64,000 nt of DNA. Source: Volvariella volvacea V23. Its lineage: Eukaryota; Basidiomycota; Agaricomycetes; Agaricales; Pluteaceae. Made by a program: the position numbers and the translations under genes. The stretch covers positions 833,392 through 897,391 of the forward strand of contig KB722741.1 of NCBI GenBank assembly GCA_000349905.1. Direction: 5' to 3'. Position 1 is the first letter of the stretch, and every line of letters begins with the position of its first letter. The notes below the pieces were generated by a model. The model was given only the letters and a program-made list of their open reading frames with translations. It ran no database searches and was not told where the DNA came from. Below are positions 22,840 to 33,820 of this stretch, piece by piece.

Positions 22840-24976
22840 TCAAAGAGCCCATGTATGCCCACAGTCCACCAGGCATGGTACCACCAGTTTCGTTGGAGGA
22901 TTTGTCTTGTGAATCAATTTTCGCCACTCAGGATTGTATGTGCTCTCCTTTACTCGCTTCATGCTTACTGCGACTAGCAGGCAGATGATGTAAGGAGTCC
23001 GAATATGATATGGCAAAAAAGAAACATACCACTCCAGACCCGTGGTATAGTTATTCCTTTATCGTGAGAGATAAAGTGAAGTGTCGAAACATGGTCGGGA
23101 AGATGTGCATTTCGCCTCATCTCTGCATACATGAATGCTCTTTCCCGCCCACCTGGTGCCAATTTCTCAAAGAGTTCTAAAGTGTTATCAAGCTTGTAGA
23201 TGCCGACGCCAGTAATCTTGAACTTGTGATGTATATCTCTTGCCCTCGGTACGTACTTAGCCTGCCAGACCATGATGTGATTTACACCTCTTGTGGGATC
23301 TTGCTCGAGGCGTAGGGCATGAGGTGCGATGTCCCCCGGAAAGAGAACCATGGTGGTAAACCAATTGAGCCAATCCTCCTTTAGACGGGCTATGATTGGA
23401 TGTCGCTTCCGTAGACCTTCAATAACCTGTCTTTCGGAGGATAGCGAGCTGCAGTGATTGAAATATCAGTTTTTATCAAGAACGAGAATATACTGTGATT
23501 GAACACACTGGCAATGATTTCTGCAAATCATAAAAATAAGATTACGATGTGCACTAATTTAATAAGAATAAACTTTCTTACTTGTGCAGATCCCAATCGG
23601 ACCTTTGACAGGCCTTCGAACTTGATAGAGATTGAGCCCCAAAACAAATTTAAGTACCTCGGAACCCACCAATACCAGTATTTCCTACACCCCCCGCATA
23701 GGGAAAGCTTCACCAAAGGCTCACGCGCCAAGCATTTTCGACATGACCGTACTTAAGGGACATAGAAAACACTCTCAGCGCTTGGTACTCGATCTCGGAA
23801 CCACCTCTCTTTTTCCAGTTTCACGAGAACTGGATGCATCCCAAACTGTTGCCTGATCGACAAATTCTGGAGCGTTTCGTCTGTAATTAAATTTCCATTT
23901 CTTTTCAAGCACTTAACAACCCAATTAACATGGCTAGTGGAATCAGGGATGTTAGTCTGTGAATACTCGTCGATGCTGTAGTGCGGTGAAATACCTTTCA
24001 CAGAGGGGCAGATCCATATCTAGTTCTTGAAGGACAAGGGCCAAATGAATGTGTATTGCTAACTTTAATGATAAACTGCGAAGGTTTTCAAGGCCGTGTA
24101 CCGATTCTTGCATCCCATCAAGCGCCTTCTCTAGCATAAATCTCGCTTCCTTCATGTCTGAATTCATCAGGGCCTCCCCATAAGCACAAAATAAGTCGCT
24201 AATCAGATTCAAGCACGCGTAATAATAGAACGTCACGAAAATGAGCACTCACGGCCTCGTCGACCACAGCCTGGATTCCTGTTGGGAACTTTTGCATCTC
24301 TTAGCGTCTATATTAATGCACTCTTTGAAGTGAGGGAGCGCGTCAGTTGGCCTGTTGATTTTTGGATGCCTAGATCGGGCGAATTCAAACCGAATCTAGA
24401 GTCGGGGTAATTACATAGATTATACCTCAGATGCTGATATAGTCGGATTGATATGCTAACTAGCTAGCTTACTTCTTTTAGTGATTAAATTGATTCTGAG
24501 CAACTTTAATCGTACCGAATCGAACAGATTGTCCACCGCATCAGTAATTCTGGAGTTGATGCATTCAAGGAGTTCCGTCGGAGGTTCCTCCACTATCCGC
24601 GCAAATGTGTGCAATGCCCATATTACGTGTTCACGCAAATCATCGGGGACTTGCCGCTCGTATCGATAACGTTTCCACAGGTGGCAAAGCAGTAAGGCTT
24701 ACCGTTCTCGCACTTGACATCAACCGCATATTGGTATAGAGCCTCAAAGGAAGGGGAATCGAGTAGAGCTATCGGGGATTCATCCGGAGCGCTTAATGGA
24801 CCCTCCTTGGTCATGAAGACTACATTTCACACGAGCATAACGCAAATTCAGTAGTCAGGATCCGATGATATAATGAATTTAACAGGTGGGACGAACGTTT
24901 TTTTGACCTCCTGGCGCACTTTGTCTGCGCGTGACGGTGAAGCTCTTGATACAGGTATTATTTTCAAATCGCTCAT
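22840..24976 (-). pseudogene. Decayed MYND zinc-finger gene (copy 3)
   Basis: Family exons are present in order. They include MSDLKIIPVSRASPS..., APDESPIALLDSPSFEALY, VPDDLREHVIWALHTFARI, RHPKINRPTDALPHFKECI, AYGEALMNSDMKEARFMLEK, the MYND finger CRKCLAREPLVKLSLCGGC / YC|SKACQRSDWDLHK, and a C-terminus ending NPEWRKLIHKTNPPTK. A TAA at 23753-23755 lies in frame just before the finger. Exon 1 lacks the PS.EEVY.DVE segment seen in the other copies and runs into a stop. The zinc ligands themselves are kept. A split into two shorter products is conceivable, but a pseudogene is the simpler reading. Confidence 0.7.
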
Positions 24977-25267
24977 TTTTCTGATTCCAAGAGTGATTTT
25001 TCTGGGACGGCTTTCTGTGGAAAATGATGAGTGGCGGTGTAGAGAAACAAAGCGGATCTTGTCGATTAGTATGCATCTGTTTGAGAAACGGATATTGCCG
25101 ACGCCGAACTCGGAAGCGCGGTAAGTGTACTGAATTGTGCAAAAAACGAGTGTACAAAATTCCAAGAAATAAGAGATGGGTACCACGCAAGTGTCACAAG
25201 AAATGTAATCCCATGGCAGACATAGTCAGAAAAACTCATTCAGACACGCTACCCTTCTCGTGATTAC

Positions 25268-26190
25268 TCATTTAGCATCACCGGACTGTTTCAAGCCCAA
25301 ACCACCTAAACCAAGACCTAGGCCGTTTCCATCTAAATCTGTTCCGTGGAGCAGCGTCAGTACCAAAGTTGGGACCATTTTAGTGATAAAATTGATCGCA
25401 TGAGTAACACCCTAAAAAGGAGAAAGTCATGTGTTCAGCCTGAACTGAGAGAGTGGGAAGGTTTCAATAGAGGGACTTACTGAGAGGATACCACCAATCG
25501 TTTCTTCGGATGACATGGTTCCATTAATTCCGTTAGTCTTAGCGTGAGGAGAATTCATGAGGTCGGACAGGGAGGAAAGGTAGGCAAGTTGGGCCTCAAT
25601 CAACGTGGGAACGATATTGAGCAATTCTTGTTGACTAGGCTAAACACGTTGAATAAGGTTAACGCAATGTGGTACGGGGAGATATAGCGAGCCAAGGTAG
25701 AACACATACCTCCTCGGACTCCGAGTTTCTCAGTAAACTATGCGAGACATTGCTCCATAAAAACGGAAGATGCTGAGCGTGAAGCCGTTGTCAGTTTTCC
25801 TCGATGAAAGATATTACACAGGTACTAACCAAAGGCAACTTCATACCCCGGAGTTTCGATAACTGATCGATATATTGAATCGGATTTGGGGTGTCCACAG
25901 AGGGAATTAATTCGTTGGCGATACCGTGTGGATCGTCCTTGGTGTCTTGCCCTTCATTCCTGTTCGTACCAACAACGAAGGCGGGATCCGCTTCTGATAT
26001 GTCGCTTATAGTAACCTACAAAACATTAATTACAATACTCAATGTGGACCACAAGACCACTCACATCTCCAACGATACGAGGGGCAAGAGAGCTTGAAGT
26101 CGGAAGAGGGCTTCCTAAGGTACGCAAAAATTGCTGGGAAACTGCAAGAACAAAAATAGCGGCGAGTGCAGTAAGTCGGAAGGTATACAT
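25268..26190 (-). CDS. Small secreted protein with Gly/Leu-repeat C-terminus (paralogue 2)
   Basis: Five exons: 26190-26065, 26015-25830, 25772-25710, 25639-25481 and 25411-25268, all phase 0 (225 aa). The N-terminus MYTFRLTALAAIFVLAVSQQ is a signal peptide. The end reads EETIGGILS | GVTHAINFITKMVP ... GNGLGLGLGGLGLKQ, matching paralogue 1 at 5425-6470 motif for motif, including the intron after GGILS. The middle (SDISEADPAFVVGTNRNE ... IQYIDQLSKLRGMK) is poorly conserved, as is usual for secreted fungal proteins under diversifying selection. Function is unknown; secretion is the only firm inference. Confidence 0.8.
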
Positions 26191-26256
26191 CTCGAATGAG
26201 GCGCGCAGGCTGCAACGGTGCTAAGTGAGATGAAAGGTTTGAACCACGACAAAAAC

Positions 26257-26263
26257 GCTTTAT
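26257..26263 (-). promoter_or_regulatory. TATA box of the secreted protein gene at 26190
   Basis: On the minus strand GATATAAAGCG lies about 67 bp before the ATG at 26190, close to the spacing seen for paralogue 1. Confidence 0.45.
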
Positions 26264-26469
26264 ATCGGTTTCACTGGGCGAGTACCAGACGCACGATAGC
26301 TTGAACCCATCCCAAGAGGCGGTTCCCCCCCTGATTTAGCCCAAAGCGTGTCATTAGTCTTCCTATCCAACGGTGGGCGACGTCTTTCGGGTTCTTCCGA
26401 CCTCTCCCACTCTGGTGTCAGCTGCCCCAGCTGGCTTCACACGCCCCTTTACCCCACCACTTGATATCG

Positions 26470-27578
26470 ATGGCGACAGCGCACTCACTTCTCAAGGCGT
26501 TCAAAGCAGGAAAACCTGCATTTGGAGCCTGGCTCACCATCCCAGGATTCTTCCATGCCAGAACTATGGCCCAGACGAACCCTCGTCTATCATGGATCAT
26601 CATCGATTGCGAGCACGGTCTTGTCCCTCTTGTCCCTGGAGCAGCAGAGAGCGTAGCTGGCATTCATGCTTCCGGAACGGATGCGACTGGGTCCGAAGTT
26701 CCGAGCGCGATTGTGAGGATTCCGGCGACAGGTGTCAGTGAAAGCACAAGTTGGCAGATTAAACACGCTCTCGATGCTGGTGCTAGGGGTGTATTAGTGC
26801 CCATGGTACGTCTGACCGTGACAACTATTGGCTCACGATTTGGCATGTACGAACAGAGGTTTGACGCTTGCAAAGGTCTCGACAGAGGCAAAAGCAAAGC
26901 AAATCGTCTCGGACAGCAAGTTTCCCCCTCAGGGCCGGCGCGGTTTTGGTAGTCCCTTTGCCCACACAAACTGGGGAGTCTCTGTCTCCGACTACTTGGG
27001 TACAGCGAATGAGAGTGTCATTGTGATGATACAGATAGAGAACGTCGAGGGCGTCGAGAACGTTGAAGCGATTGCGACAGTGGACGGGATTGGTGAGTTT
27101 TGTTTGGCTATGTTTAGCAACGCCGTTGTGCGCGCTGACGCGACGTTACTTTCCCCCTGGCTCTGCCCTGGCATGCTCGCGAACTATGAGTTTAGACGTA
27201 TTATTTATCGGGCCATATGACCTCTCATTATCTCTGGGATATCCACCGCCATCGCCAGATCCTCATCCGGATATCGAGAGAGTCATTCAACGTATCCTCA
27301 AGGCTGCGCATGCCGCAGGAAAGAAATGGTATGAGATTAATTCCTTCTGTGGTAGGGGTTTAGAACTCAGGATACGTCCTTCCAGTGCTATATTCTGTAC
27401 CTCTGGTGCTCAAGCAGCGAAGAGAGCTCAGGAAGGGTTTGATATGGTGAGTGAACATAAGAGTTGGTGCATGGTTTCGGCTGAATAGGGTTTTCAGATC
27501 AATGTTACAACGGATACTGGAGCAATAAGCGAAAGTATTGCTAGACACTTAGCAGATGCCTTATCTAAGAGCAGCTGA
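26470..27578 (+). CDS. HpcH/HpaI-type class II aldolase
   Basis: Five exons: 26470-26805, 26876-27092, 27196-27328, 27386-27446 and 27498-27578 (275 aa). The fold family is recognised from GKPAFGAWLTIPG, IIIDCEHG (catalytic His), AIVRIP (substrate Arg), GARGVLVPM, PFAHTNWGVS, QIENVEGVENVEAIATVDGI (metal-binding Glu) and DVLFIGPYDLSLSLG (metal-binding Asp). These enzymes cleave 2-keto-hydroxy acids to pyruvate and an aldehyde in the cytosol; the true substrate cannot be told from sequence. The length matches the bacterial HpaI/GarL-type enzymes and all key residues are present. The start is the ATG giving MATAHSLLKAFKAGKPAFG; an upstream in-frame TTG was rejected. Confidence 0.9.
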
Positions 27579-28042
27579 GATCAAGAATAGGATTCTAGTT
27601 GACGCTGGGTGCCTAAATTCCTCTGGAAGATAATTTCAATGTTCGCAGCCAGCAGGTTTCGCTCCAGAACACAATAAAACCATAAAATGAGTATGGTGAG
27701 AAACATTTGAGTCACCCGCACTCTAATTTAGTGCCATGCAATCTAATTTGTGCTTTCTTTGGAGCTGCTCGTGTTCTTCCTCCTCCTCCTCTTCTCCTTC
27801 TATCACTCGAACGCCATTGAATAATCCTCTGTCCCGTATACGTACTCACACTCCTCCTCTTTTCTGCATTCCTAATTTGACACGCTTCTTCTGATAAGGG
27901 AATCCCTCTGTCGCAATGATCCTTTCCACTTAGAATCTGTCGAGCGGCTTCTTGACGTGTTCCCGTGTTGATGCACGTTAGTGCTTCCCAGCAGATGCCT
28001 TAAGTACCACCGTTCGTATAATCCTTCCTATCGAGCTCACTA
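27579..28042. other. Intergenic, no gene seen
   Basis: Contains a CT-rich run (TCTTCCTCCTCCTCCTCTTC near 27774) but no gene. Confidence 0.4.
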
Positions 28043-28748
28043 ATGGCTTTACCTTCAATCCAAACCCCCTCAAGCTTCATTCTTCTCTTCTCCATTCTGA
28101 TCACAGTGTCGTGCTTTCCCTTGACAAGCGCCACTAGGTCCATCTCCAGCAAGCCAGTCATTTCTGATGTCCAGCATGCCCTTCAGCTCGCAATTGGTGT
28201 GATGACAACGATAGACACTGACGTCCTCAAGATATCTGCTGATTCAGCGATAACTGGAGGTCAAGTGAGGGTAGGTACATGCCCATGAAATCATCGCTTG
28301 CAACGCTGTGCACATTTTTACTTAGTTTATTGATCACGATGCTCTGCAAATGGTTACACGTTTCAATGAGGCTACAACTACGCTTAAGGTTCGATTCACG
28401 ATGACGCGTCCTTCTAGTCGCATTCACCTTGCTTCAGAACTACAGGAATATTACTGATTCTGATGCACAAGCTCTCTCGCGATCCCAAGACGACGCAATG
28501 AATACGATTTACAAGATTGTGGCGGACATCTATTCGAAGAAGCACAGTTTGCTCGTTACACTGGCTCAATCGGCAACGACTCCGGTTCTCCGAGCTACGG
28601 GACGAGATTCGCCCAAGGGGTATTGCAGAAGATTGGTGATAGTGCGGGTGCTTGGGCGTCTGAGTGCTTCTTTAGATATCCGGTAAGTGGTCCGACTTTT
28701 GGGATGACTCAAGCTAACTGGCTTCGCAGGCTGAGAGAGAGTATCTAG
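28043..28748 (+). pseudogene. HsbA-like small secreted protein gene with a frameshift
   Basis: Starts with a signal peptide (SFILLFSILITVSCFPLTSA) followed by ISDVQHALQLAIGVMTTIDTD, and two introns. Exon 3 (from about 28434) begins NYRNITDSDAQALSRSQ ... ADIYSKK. After YSKK (about 28540-28545) the reading that matches the paralogue at 29125 continues one frame over: AQFARYTGS ... RFAQGVLQKIGDS ... ASECFFRYP aligns with NFAKYLRNP ... KFAQYIVRKISG ... AEECFIQYR. One base therefore appears to be missing. The unshifted frame runs on to a stop at 28684 with unrelated residues. Either a recent pseudogene or an assembly error. The 3' end is approximate. Confidence 0.6.
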
Positions 28749-29124
28749 ATCAAATATATTTCATGGGGAGGCATATTCGAGTTGTGATATCTACTCACAT
28801 TCCGGGCATGGAACGCCTTGACCGACTTTCTGTGTCACCGGTGGCCATGTAAACCCTCAAGCTAATATTTGTATTTTGAAACCCCTATCCACATCAACGC
28901 TCTCATTTAGTGATCCAGTACCCTTTCTTATTACTGTTTCTTGAATGTCGAATTTACTTTTTGATTCATCGCGTCATCTCACAGAGCTTCTTTATCGGAT
29001 TTCAGGCTGCTCCGAAGGACTTCGAGACCTTTCGATTTGATTACTTTCGACTCTTTGATGAGCTCTTCGTGGCTCCCTGCTTAATATATAGCACCTCGCC
29101 CACCAGACGAACTTCAACCCTGCT

Positions 29125-29890
29125 ATGCTGAAGGCTGTACAACTCTCTTGCTTTGTGCTCGCCATCCTATTCTTCCTTGCCGTCAGTGCCTCTCCAACAC
29201 CCGCACCGTCCGATCTTGAAACTGAGCACCCTCCTTACAAACCCACAATTTGGGACATCAAAGCTCATCTAATTGCAGCGACTAGCACTATCAAAAAATT
29301 GGACCAGGATGTCCTTGCCATCACTGGAAATGGACCGATTACTGACGATCAACTCGACGTACGCACATAACCCCTGCAATGCCTGTCCGGACTAAAATCA
29401 ACTTACTCAATCTGTATCGCAGGTCTTGAACAAAGATGTCGAAAAAATGGCTACTTACTGGACCGACGTCCGCCAGAGGTTAAAGGTAACCAAAACATAC
29501 CAGAATTCCTTTTATCCAACTCAGTCCCCTCCTTTCCAGGATCACGGAATCGTCGATGAAGAAGAGGCCAAAATCCTCTCTGAAGTTCAAGACTCTCTCA
29601 CGACCGTCATTTTCAAAACTGGAAACGACATTCTTTCAAAGAAGAAGAACTTTGCTAAATACCTTCGTAATCCACGTCAACCGCTCCCTGAGCAACAAGA
29701 GGTACCTTACGGTATAAAGTTTGCCCAGTATATTGTACGCAAGATTAGTGGTCTTGTTGGGGGAGGTGGGTGGGCCGAAGAATGTTTTATACAGTATCGT
29801 GTAAGTGCAAAGCTCCCCATTCCATGCGTCGGACTTAAGAACTTTCGAAACGACACTAGAATGGCTACAAAGGTGCCATGGAGGGCTTAG
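29125..29890 (+). CDS. HsbA-like (hydrophobic surface-binding) secreted protein
   Basis: Four exons: 29125-29358, 29423-29485, 29540-29800 and 29873-29890 (191 aa; the last intron is optional because reading through also stays in frame). The signal peptide is MLKAVQLSCFVLAILFFLAV. The body is alpha-helical: TIWDIKAHLIAATSTIKKLD, DVLAITGNGPITDDQLD and VDEEEAKILSEVQDSLTTVI, then NDILSKKKNFAKYL. Spacing and the final 'xLVxKKxxF' pattern resemble the HsbA family, small secreted proteins first known from Aspergillus that bind hydrophobic surfaces and help recruit polyesterases. The match is by pattern only. A frameshifted paralogue lies 1 kb upstream on the same strand, so this is a tandem duplication. 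A TATATA box at 29095-29100 precedes the ATG closely. Confidence 0.55.
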
Positions 29891-30096
29891 CGAAGGATAT
29901 TGGATTATTTGAAATAAGGTTCCAACGCGAGATAACAGCCTGACTGTATCTGGGGGCTGTGTAAGCGGTAAAAGATGCCTACGCCCCTGTTCTGATGAGG
30001 ATACTCTCGAAGTCTCTGAATGCATTGATCGTGTGCACTGCTAGGACTACCATGAGCTTCCACGACCTGTTTCTTATGTGTGAGCGCCTAAGTAAG

Positions 30097-30187
30097 TCTC
30101 TGATCGTATAACGGTTAGTACACACGCCTGTCATGTCATTCCTTGATCGGGCCGCGTGAGACCGGGGTTCGACTCCCCGTCAGAGAG
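30097..30187 (+). tRNA. tRNA-Asp (anticodon GTC) with a 19-nt intron
   Basis: Acceptor arm TCTCTGA (30097-30103) pairs perfectly with TCAGAGA (30180-30186). The T arm is CGGGG-TTCGACT-CCCCG. The anticodon stem CACGC pairs with GCGTG (30154-30158). The anticodon loop is CTGTCA...C with GTC at 30130-30132, and the intron at 30134-30152 sits one base after the anticodon, the canonical position. The mature length is 72 nt, as expected for tRNA-Asp. Confidence 0.93.
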
Positions 30188-30434
30188 GCTTCCGTTTTGC
30201 GTCAGCACCCATTACTCCACCATGATCCACGGTGGAGCACGCGCTTCAGATGCTCATGATGTCAATTTTGTTTTGGCGTTCACCATACCACTTGCATCCC
30301 CGCTCACAGTATCATTCCCACCTTCACCTTTCTGAGGGCCACGCTGAGTAGTTGAACCCGGTCATTTGCATGCAGTTCTATTTGAAACGTAATCAACGAC
30401 GGACTCACAATCGTTCACTTCAAGGCGAACATCT

Positions 30435-31228
30435 TCAACGAATGGCATATCGGCATCTTCGGGTATTAATATGCCATCTGAGTCGATGTGAATATATGAT
30501 ATGTCGTCTGGATCCATGTTTTAGTTGCAGTAGGGACAACCAGAAAGTGCTCATGCAACTACTATATTGTGGGAGAAGCAAGTCTAATTTTCTGGAACTA
30601 ATTAACTTAACCCTTTTGTCTAAAGACAACGGCGTTTCCATCCCTCCATCTGAGGCGTCCTGCACCAAATATCTAGCACCTAAGCATTGTTTATCTATCA
30701 TTCTTCCGTCGCTGGGTGTCATTGCCACCTTAGCTTGTGGATCGTATGCAGCATTGGGGCGAGTGAAACCCTTGGTGATCAGCTTCTCCAAGATGAATCT
30801 CTTCCCGATCTTGTCGTTGGCACAGGCTGAATGAAGTGGAATGCGGGTCTGCCAAGCACTTTATACGGAATATCCTTCTTTTTATCCAATGGAACTCAGA
30901 TGATCAGCCCATGTGGACCGGCAGCGGCATAAGTAGCAGCGGCATAAGTATAAACGCCACGGAACTGACGATTAATTTGTGAACCTAAAATGACAATGGC
31001 ACCGACGCGACGAGATCAGTGATACAACGAACCAGATGACTGCTGTTCTGCACGCCTACACAATACAGCACGCATATGAATCACAGGAGCAGACTTTTTG
31101 GAAAGGGTAGATGTTAAAATGACGGCCTCTTTCAAGGTATCCAATAGCTGTTGTGCACTTGACCAAGTTTGGAAGCTCAGACGCCTATATATCAAGATTG
31201 CTCTACTGGTTGTGGATAGTTGATTCAC
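30435..31228 (-). pseudogene. Remnant of an ankyrin-repeat gene
   Basis: On the minus strand near 30842-30740 the reading TRIPLHSACANDKIGKRF, ILEKLITKGFTRPNAAYD fits an ankyrin repeat (the 'TPLH.ACxN....ILE.LL..G..PN' consensus). Further upstream readings are short and interrupted, and no complete gene can be assembled. The boundaries are approximate. Confidence 0.3.
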
Positions 31229-31833
31229 GTTGCTGATCTGGCACTCTCTGTCATGACTATTGTCTTTGGTTGGGAAACAGGAATGTGACCATCTTTCTGG
31301 TCTATGCCGAACTCTTCAGACGCCCTCAAACTCGGATATTAACTAGTTGCATTTCAACGTCCTGACTGATCGGGTTACATTACAAGGGACAAGAAGCTCA
31401 ATGAGGTACTCATAAACTCACATCCCCCAATGCATATGCAAACATACCTAACACTGGTGTTCGCTGTTTCCCGGGCCTTCCCGGTAATTCATCAAGATGA
31501 AGGTGGTCCCTAGTACACGCCCAACAGACAAGACAACAGCACATTAATGCATTGGGACCTTACACCAGTATCCGGAACCGACTAAGGGTATGAAGACCCT
31601 TCATTAATCGACGGATTGGCGCCAAATCGATATTCCTTTGGAATGACCATAATGAACGTGTATTATAATACCGTAAAGCAATCTTACGATTCAGCGTCTC
31701 AAGGCCAATACGTTAGACCATAGCACGAAATCGGTTGTCTGTGGAGTGCCTTTTTATGCCATAGCGGCGACTGTGCTTTATGCTAGGAACAATATAAGCA
31801 CGTCACCCACTGTGAATCTCCTTGGTGTGCGCC

Positions 31834-33580
31834 ATGTCATCCTACCTCAGCTCTCTGGCCATTGCCTCTCTCATGGTCGCAGCACATGCTGCACCAGTAA
31901 TACTTACGCCCACCAATCCACATCAATCCCGTGCCCCTGGTGACCAAGATGTGGGCGGCTGCACTAGAAGCACACTTAATATCCTTTGGAGCTGCCTCTT
32001 GACTATGGTTGCTTGCACTTATTCCTCAGTTCACCCCGACGTCCCCAATCCTGGATCGACTGCCCTAAAAGAGCACATTATACTTGCAATACACGCTTTT
32101 ATTTCGCCAGAGGCCGTGATAATATGGGCTGCAAGACAAAATAAAGCTGCATACGAGATAAAAGAAGAGCTTCTGACTGCATTCAAAGAAAGAGCAAGTC
32201 AGGTAAGTTAATATGAGGTTTTGGGCTTATTTTCTGATTTAGCCTTATGTAGGAACGACCACCGGTTATGAATAATAAGGATGTAGACCAGACAGGCGAC
32301 GGACAACCTACAATTATGAATGACGAAAATTTCGACAATACAAGAAATAGAGAACAACCGCCAATGACGAACAACATAATTGCTGACCAGACAAGCAAGA
32401 ATGAACAACAAGGCAAGGACCCTGGTATGTAGCAAGTCCCATGTCACATAGCCTGAAGCTTACTCAACTCAGAGGCTGAAAAGTTCGATGATTGGACTTT
32501 GACGCACTCATTCTTTTTACAAATGGGTGGATTCATGATTAAGGAAGATGACCAAACATACAGAGTCCTCAAAGCAGATAAATTGAAGGAGCCCAGCTTT
32601 AAATTCAGTGTTACAGAGCAAGAAATCAGGGAGCGGAGCAAGGTAGACTGGTTCGGGAAGTTTATCACAATAATGCAGACCTGGTGGTTTGTTGCCCAGT
32701 GCTGTGCTCGTTTTGCCCAGGGCCTGGATATTTCCGTTCTGGAAGTCATCACGCTTGCATTTGCGGTCCTAAACGTGCTTTCATGGATTATGTGGTGGAA
32801 AAAGCCATTCTGCGTTCATTCCCCTATCTACTTTGATAAAACTGGCAACCAAATTCCTGGACCAGACTTCGAGAGGATGCGCCACTGGATGAAGAAAGAG
32901 CGTAGAGGGTGCTGCCAGTGGAGTTTCTTTGGCTTCAAACTCCCATGCATGCAGGTAAGAAAACCTTGAAGCAGTTGTTAAATGCTGAAGTAATCCATTC
33001 ATAGTACCGAAAGCCCGAAAGAGAAGCAGTGAAGGGTTACGAGTCCAGGCAAGAAAATCAGTTGGATTGGGACACCTACTTTATGCCGTCTATCCAAGAA
33101 AAAGAGGTTAAAGTGGAGTTACGGGATAATAAGGTGAAGTACTATTACATGGACAGTGTTGGGCAGTTCCATGTATCACAGACCGAAAGGAGCAATTGGA
33201 GAACATGGCCCCTTTGGCTGTTCGCCATTAGTATTGCCTTTGGCGCAGCTCCCAGCATAACCTGGACTGCAACCTTTCATTTTCCAACCCAAACAGAGAG
33301 GTTGATATGGGAAGTTGCATCTTCTGTAGGTGTGGGTATTCCTGCTGTCCTCTTCACCCTCTTCGCATTATACCGTCTCTCCCACTTTTTAAACCCCGAG
33401 ATATCGCAGCTCAGAAGTCCATATCTCTCCTTTTTCATGTGGGTCATGTATACTCTAAGTGTAAAGACCTATATCCTTGCGCGCCTTATTCTCCTGGGTC
33501 TCGCTATGAGCTCACTCCGAGAATTGACACCTTCTACGCACCAAGTCGTTAGATGGACAGGATTTTTGCCACATATCTAG
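31834..33580 (+). CDS. Multi-pass membrane protein with signal peptide, family copy 1
   Basis: Four exons: 31834-32202, 32253-32424, 32473-32954 and 33005-33580 (532 aa). The N-terminus is a signal peptide ending ...VAAHAAP. Then come membrane segments (NILWSCLLTMVACTYSSVHP and HIILAIHAFISPEAVIIWAA), a hydrophilic Asn/Asp/Gln-rich linker, the block WTLTHSFFLQMGGFMI, membrane segments around WWFVAQCCARFAQGLDIS, a charged loop, VKYYYMDSVGQFHVS, two more hydrophobic helices, and the tail YILARLILLGLAMSSLRELTPSTH...FLPHI. Three paralogues lie downstream on the minus strand. The family is familiar as 'hypothetical' multicopy proteins of Agaricomycetes; I know no function. The two central blocks and the C-terminal helix are the most conserved parts. 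Confidence 0.85.
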
Positions 33581-33820
33581 TTGTCAGTAACTCACTCTAG
33601 TTTCATAACCATTCGCAAATCCACGTATTAACCACTACACTTGTCCTCCAACAGTAGTTGATATATTTTGGCAGTGTTCTCTCTGTTAGTATTCTCCTTG
33701 TTCGTATAATTACATCGATGAGTTGATATTTCCAGTAAACAGTGGAATCTCTATTTTTGTGAGATATCTGAAGAAGTGATAGTAGTATAGCATGCATATA
33801 AATGGAACGTATCATATCAA

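Noticed and set aside
26418..26969. Minus-strand ORFs opposite the aldolase
   Set aside because: Shadow frames of the HpaI aldolase exons; no motif of their own.
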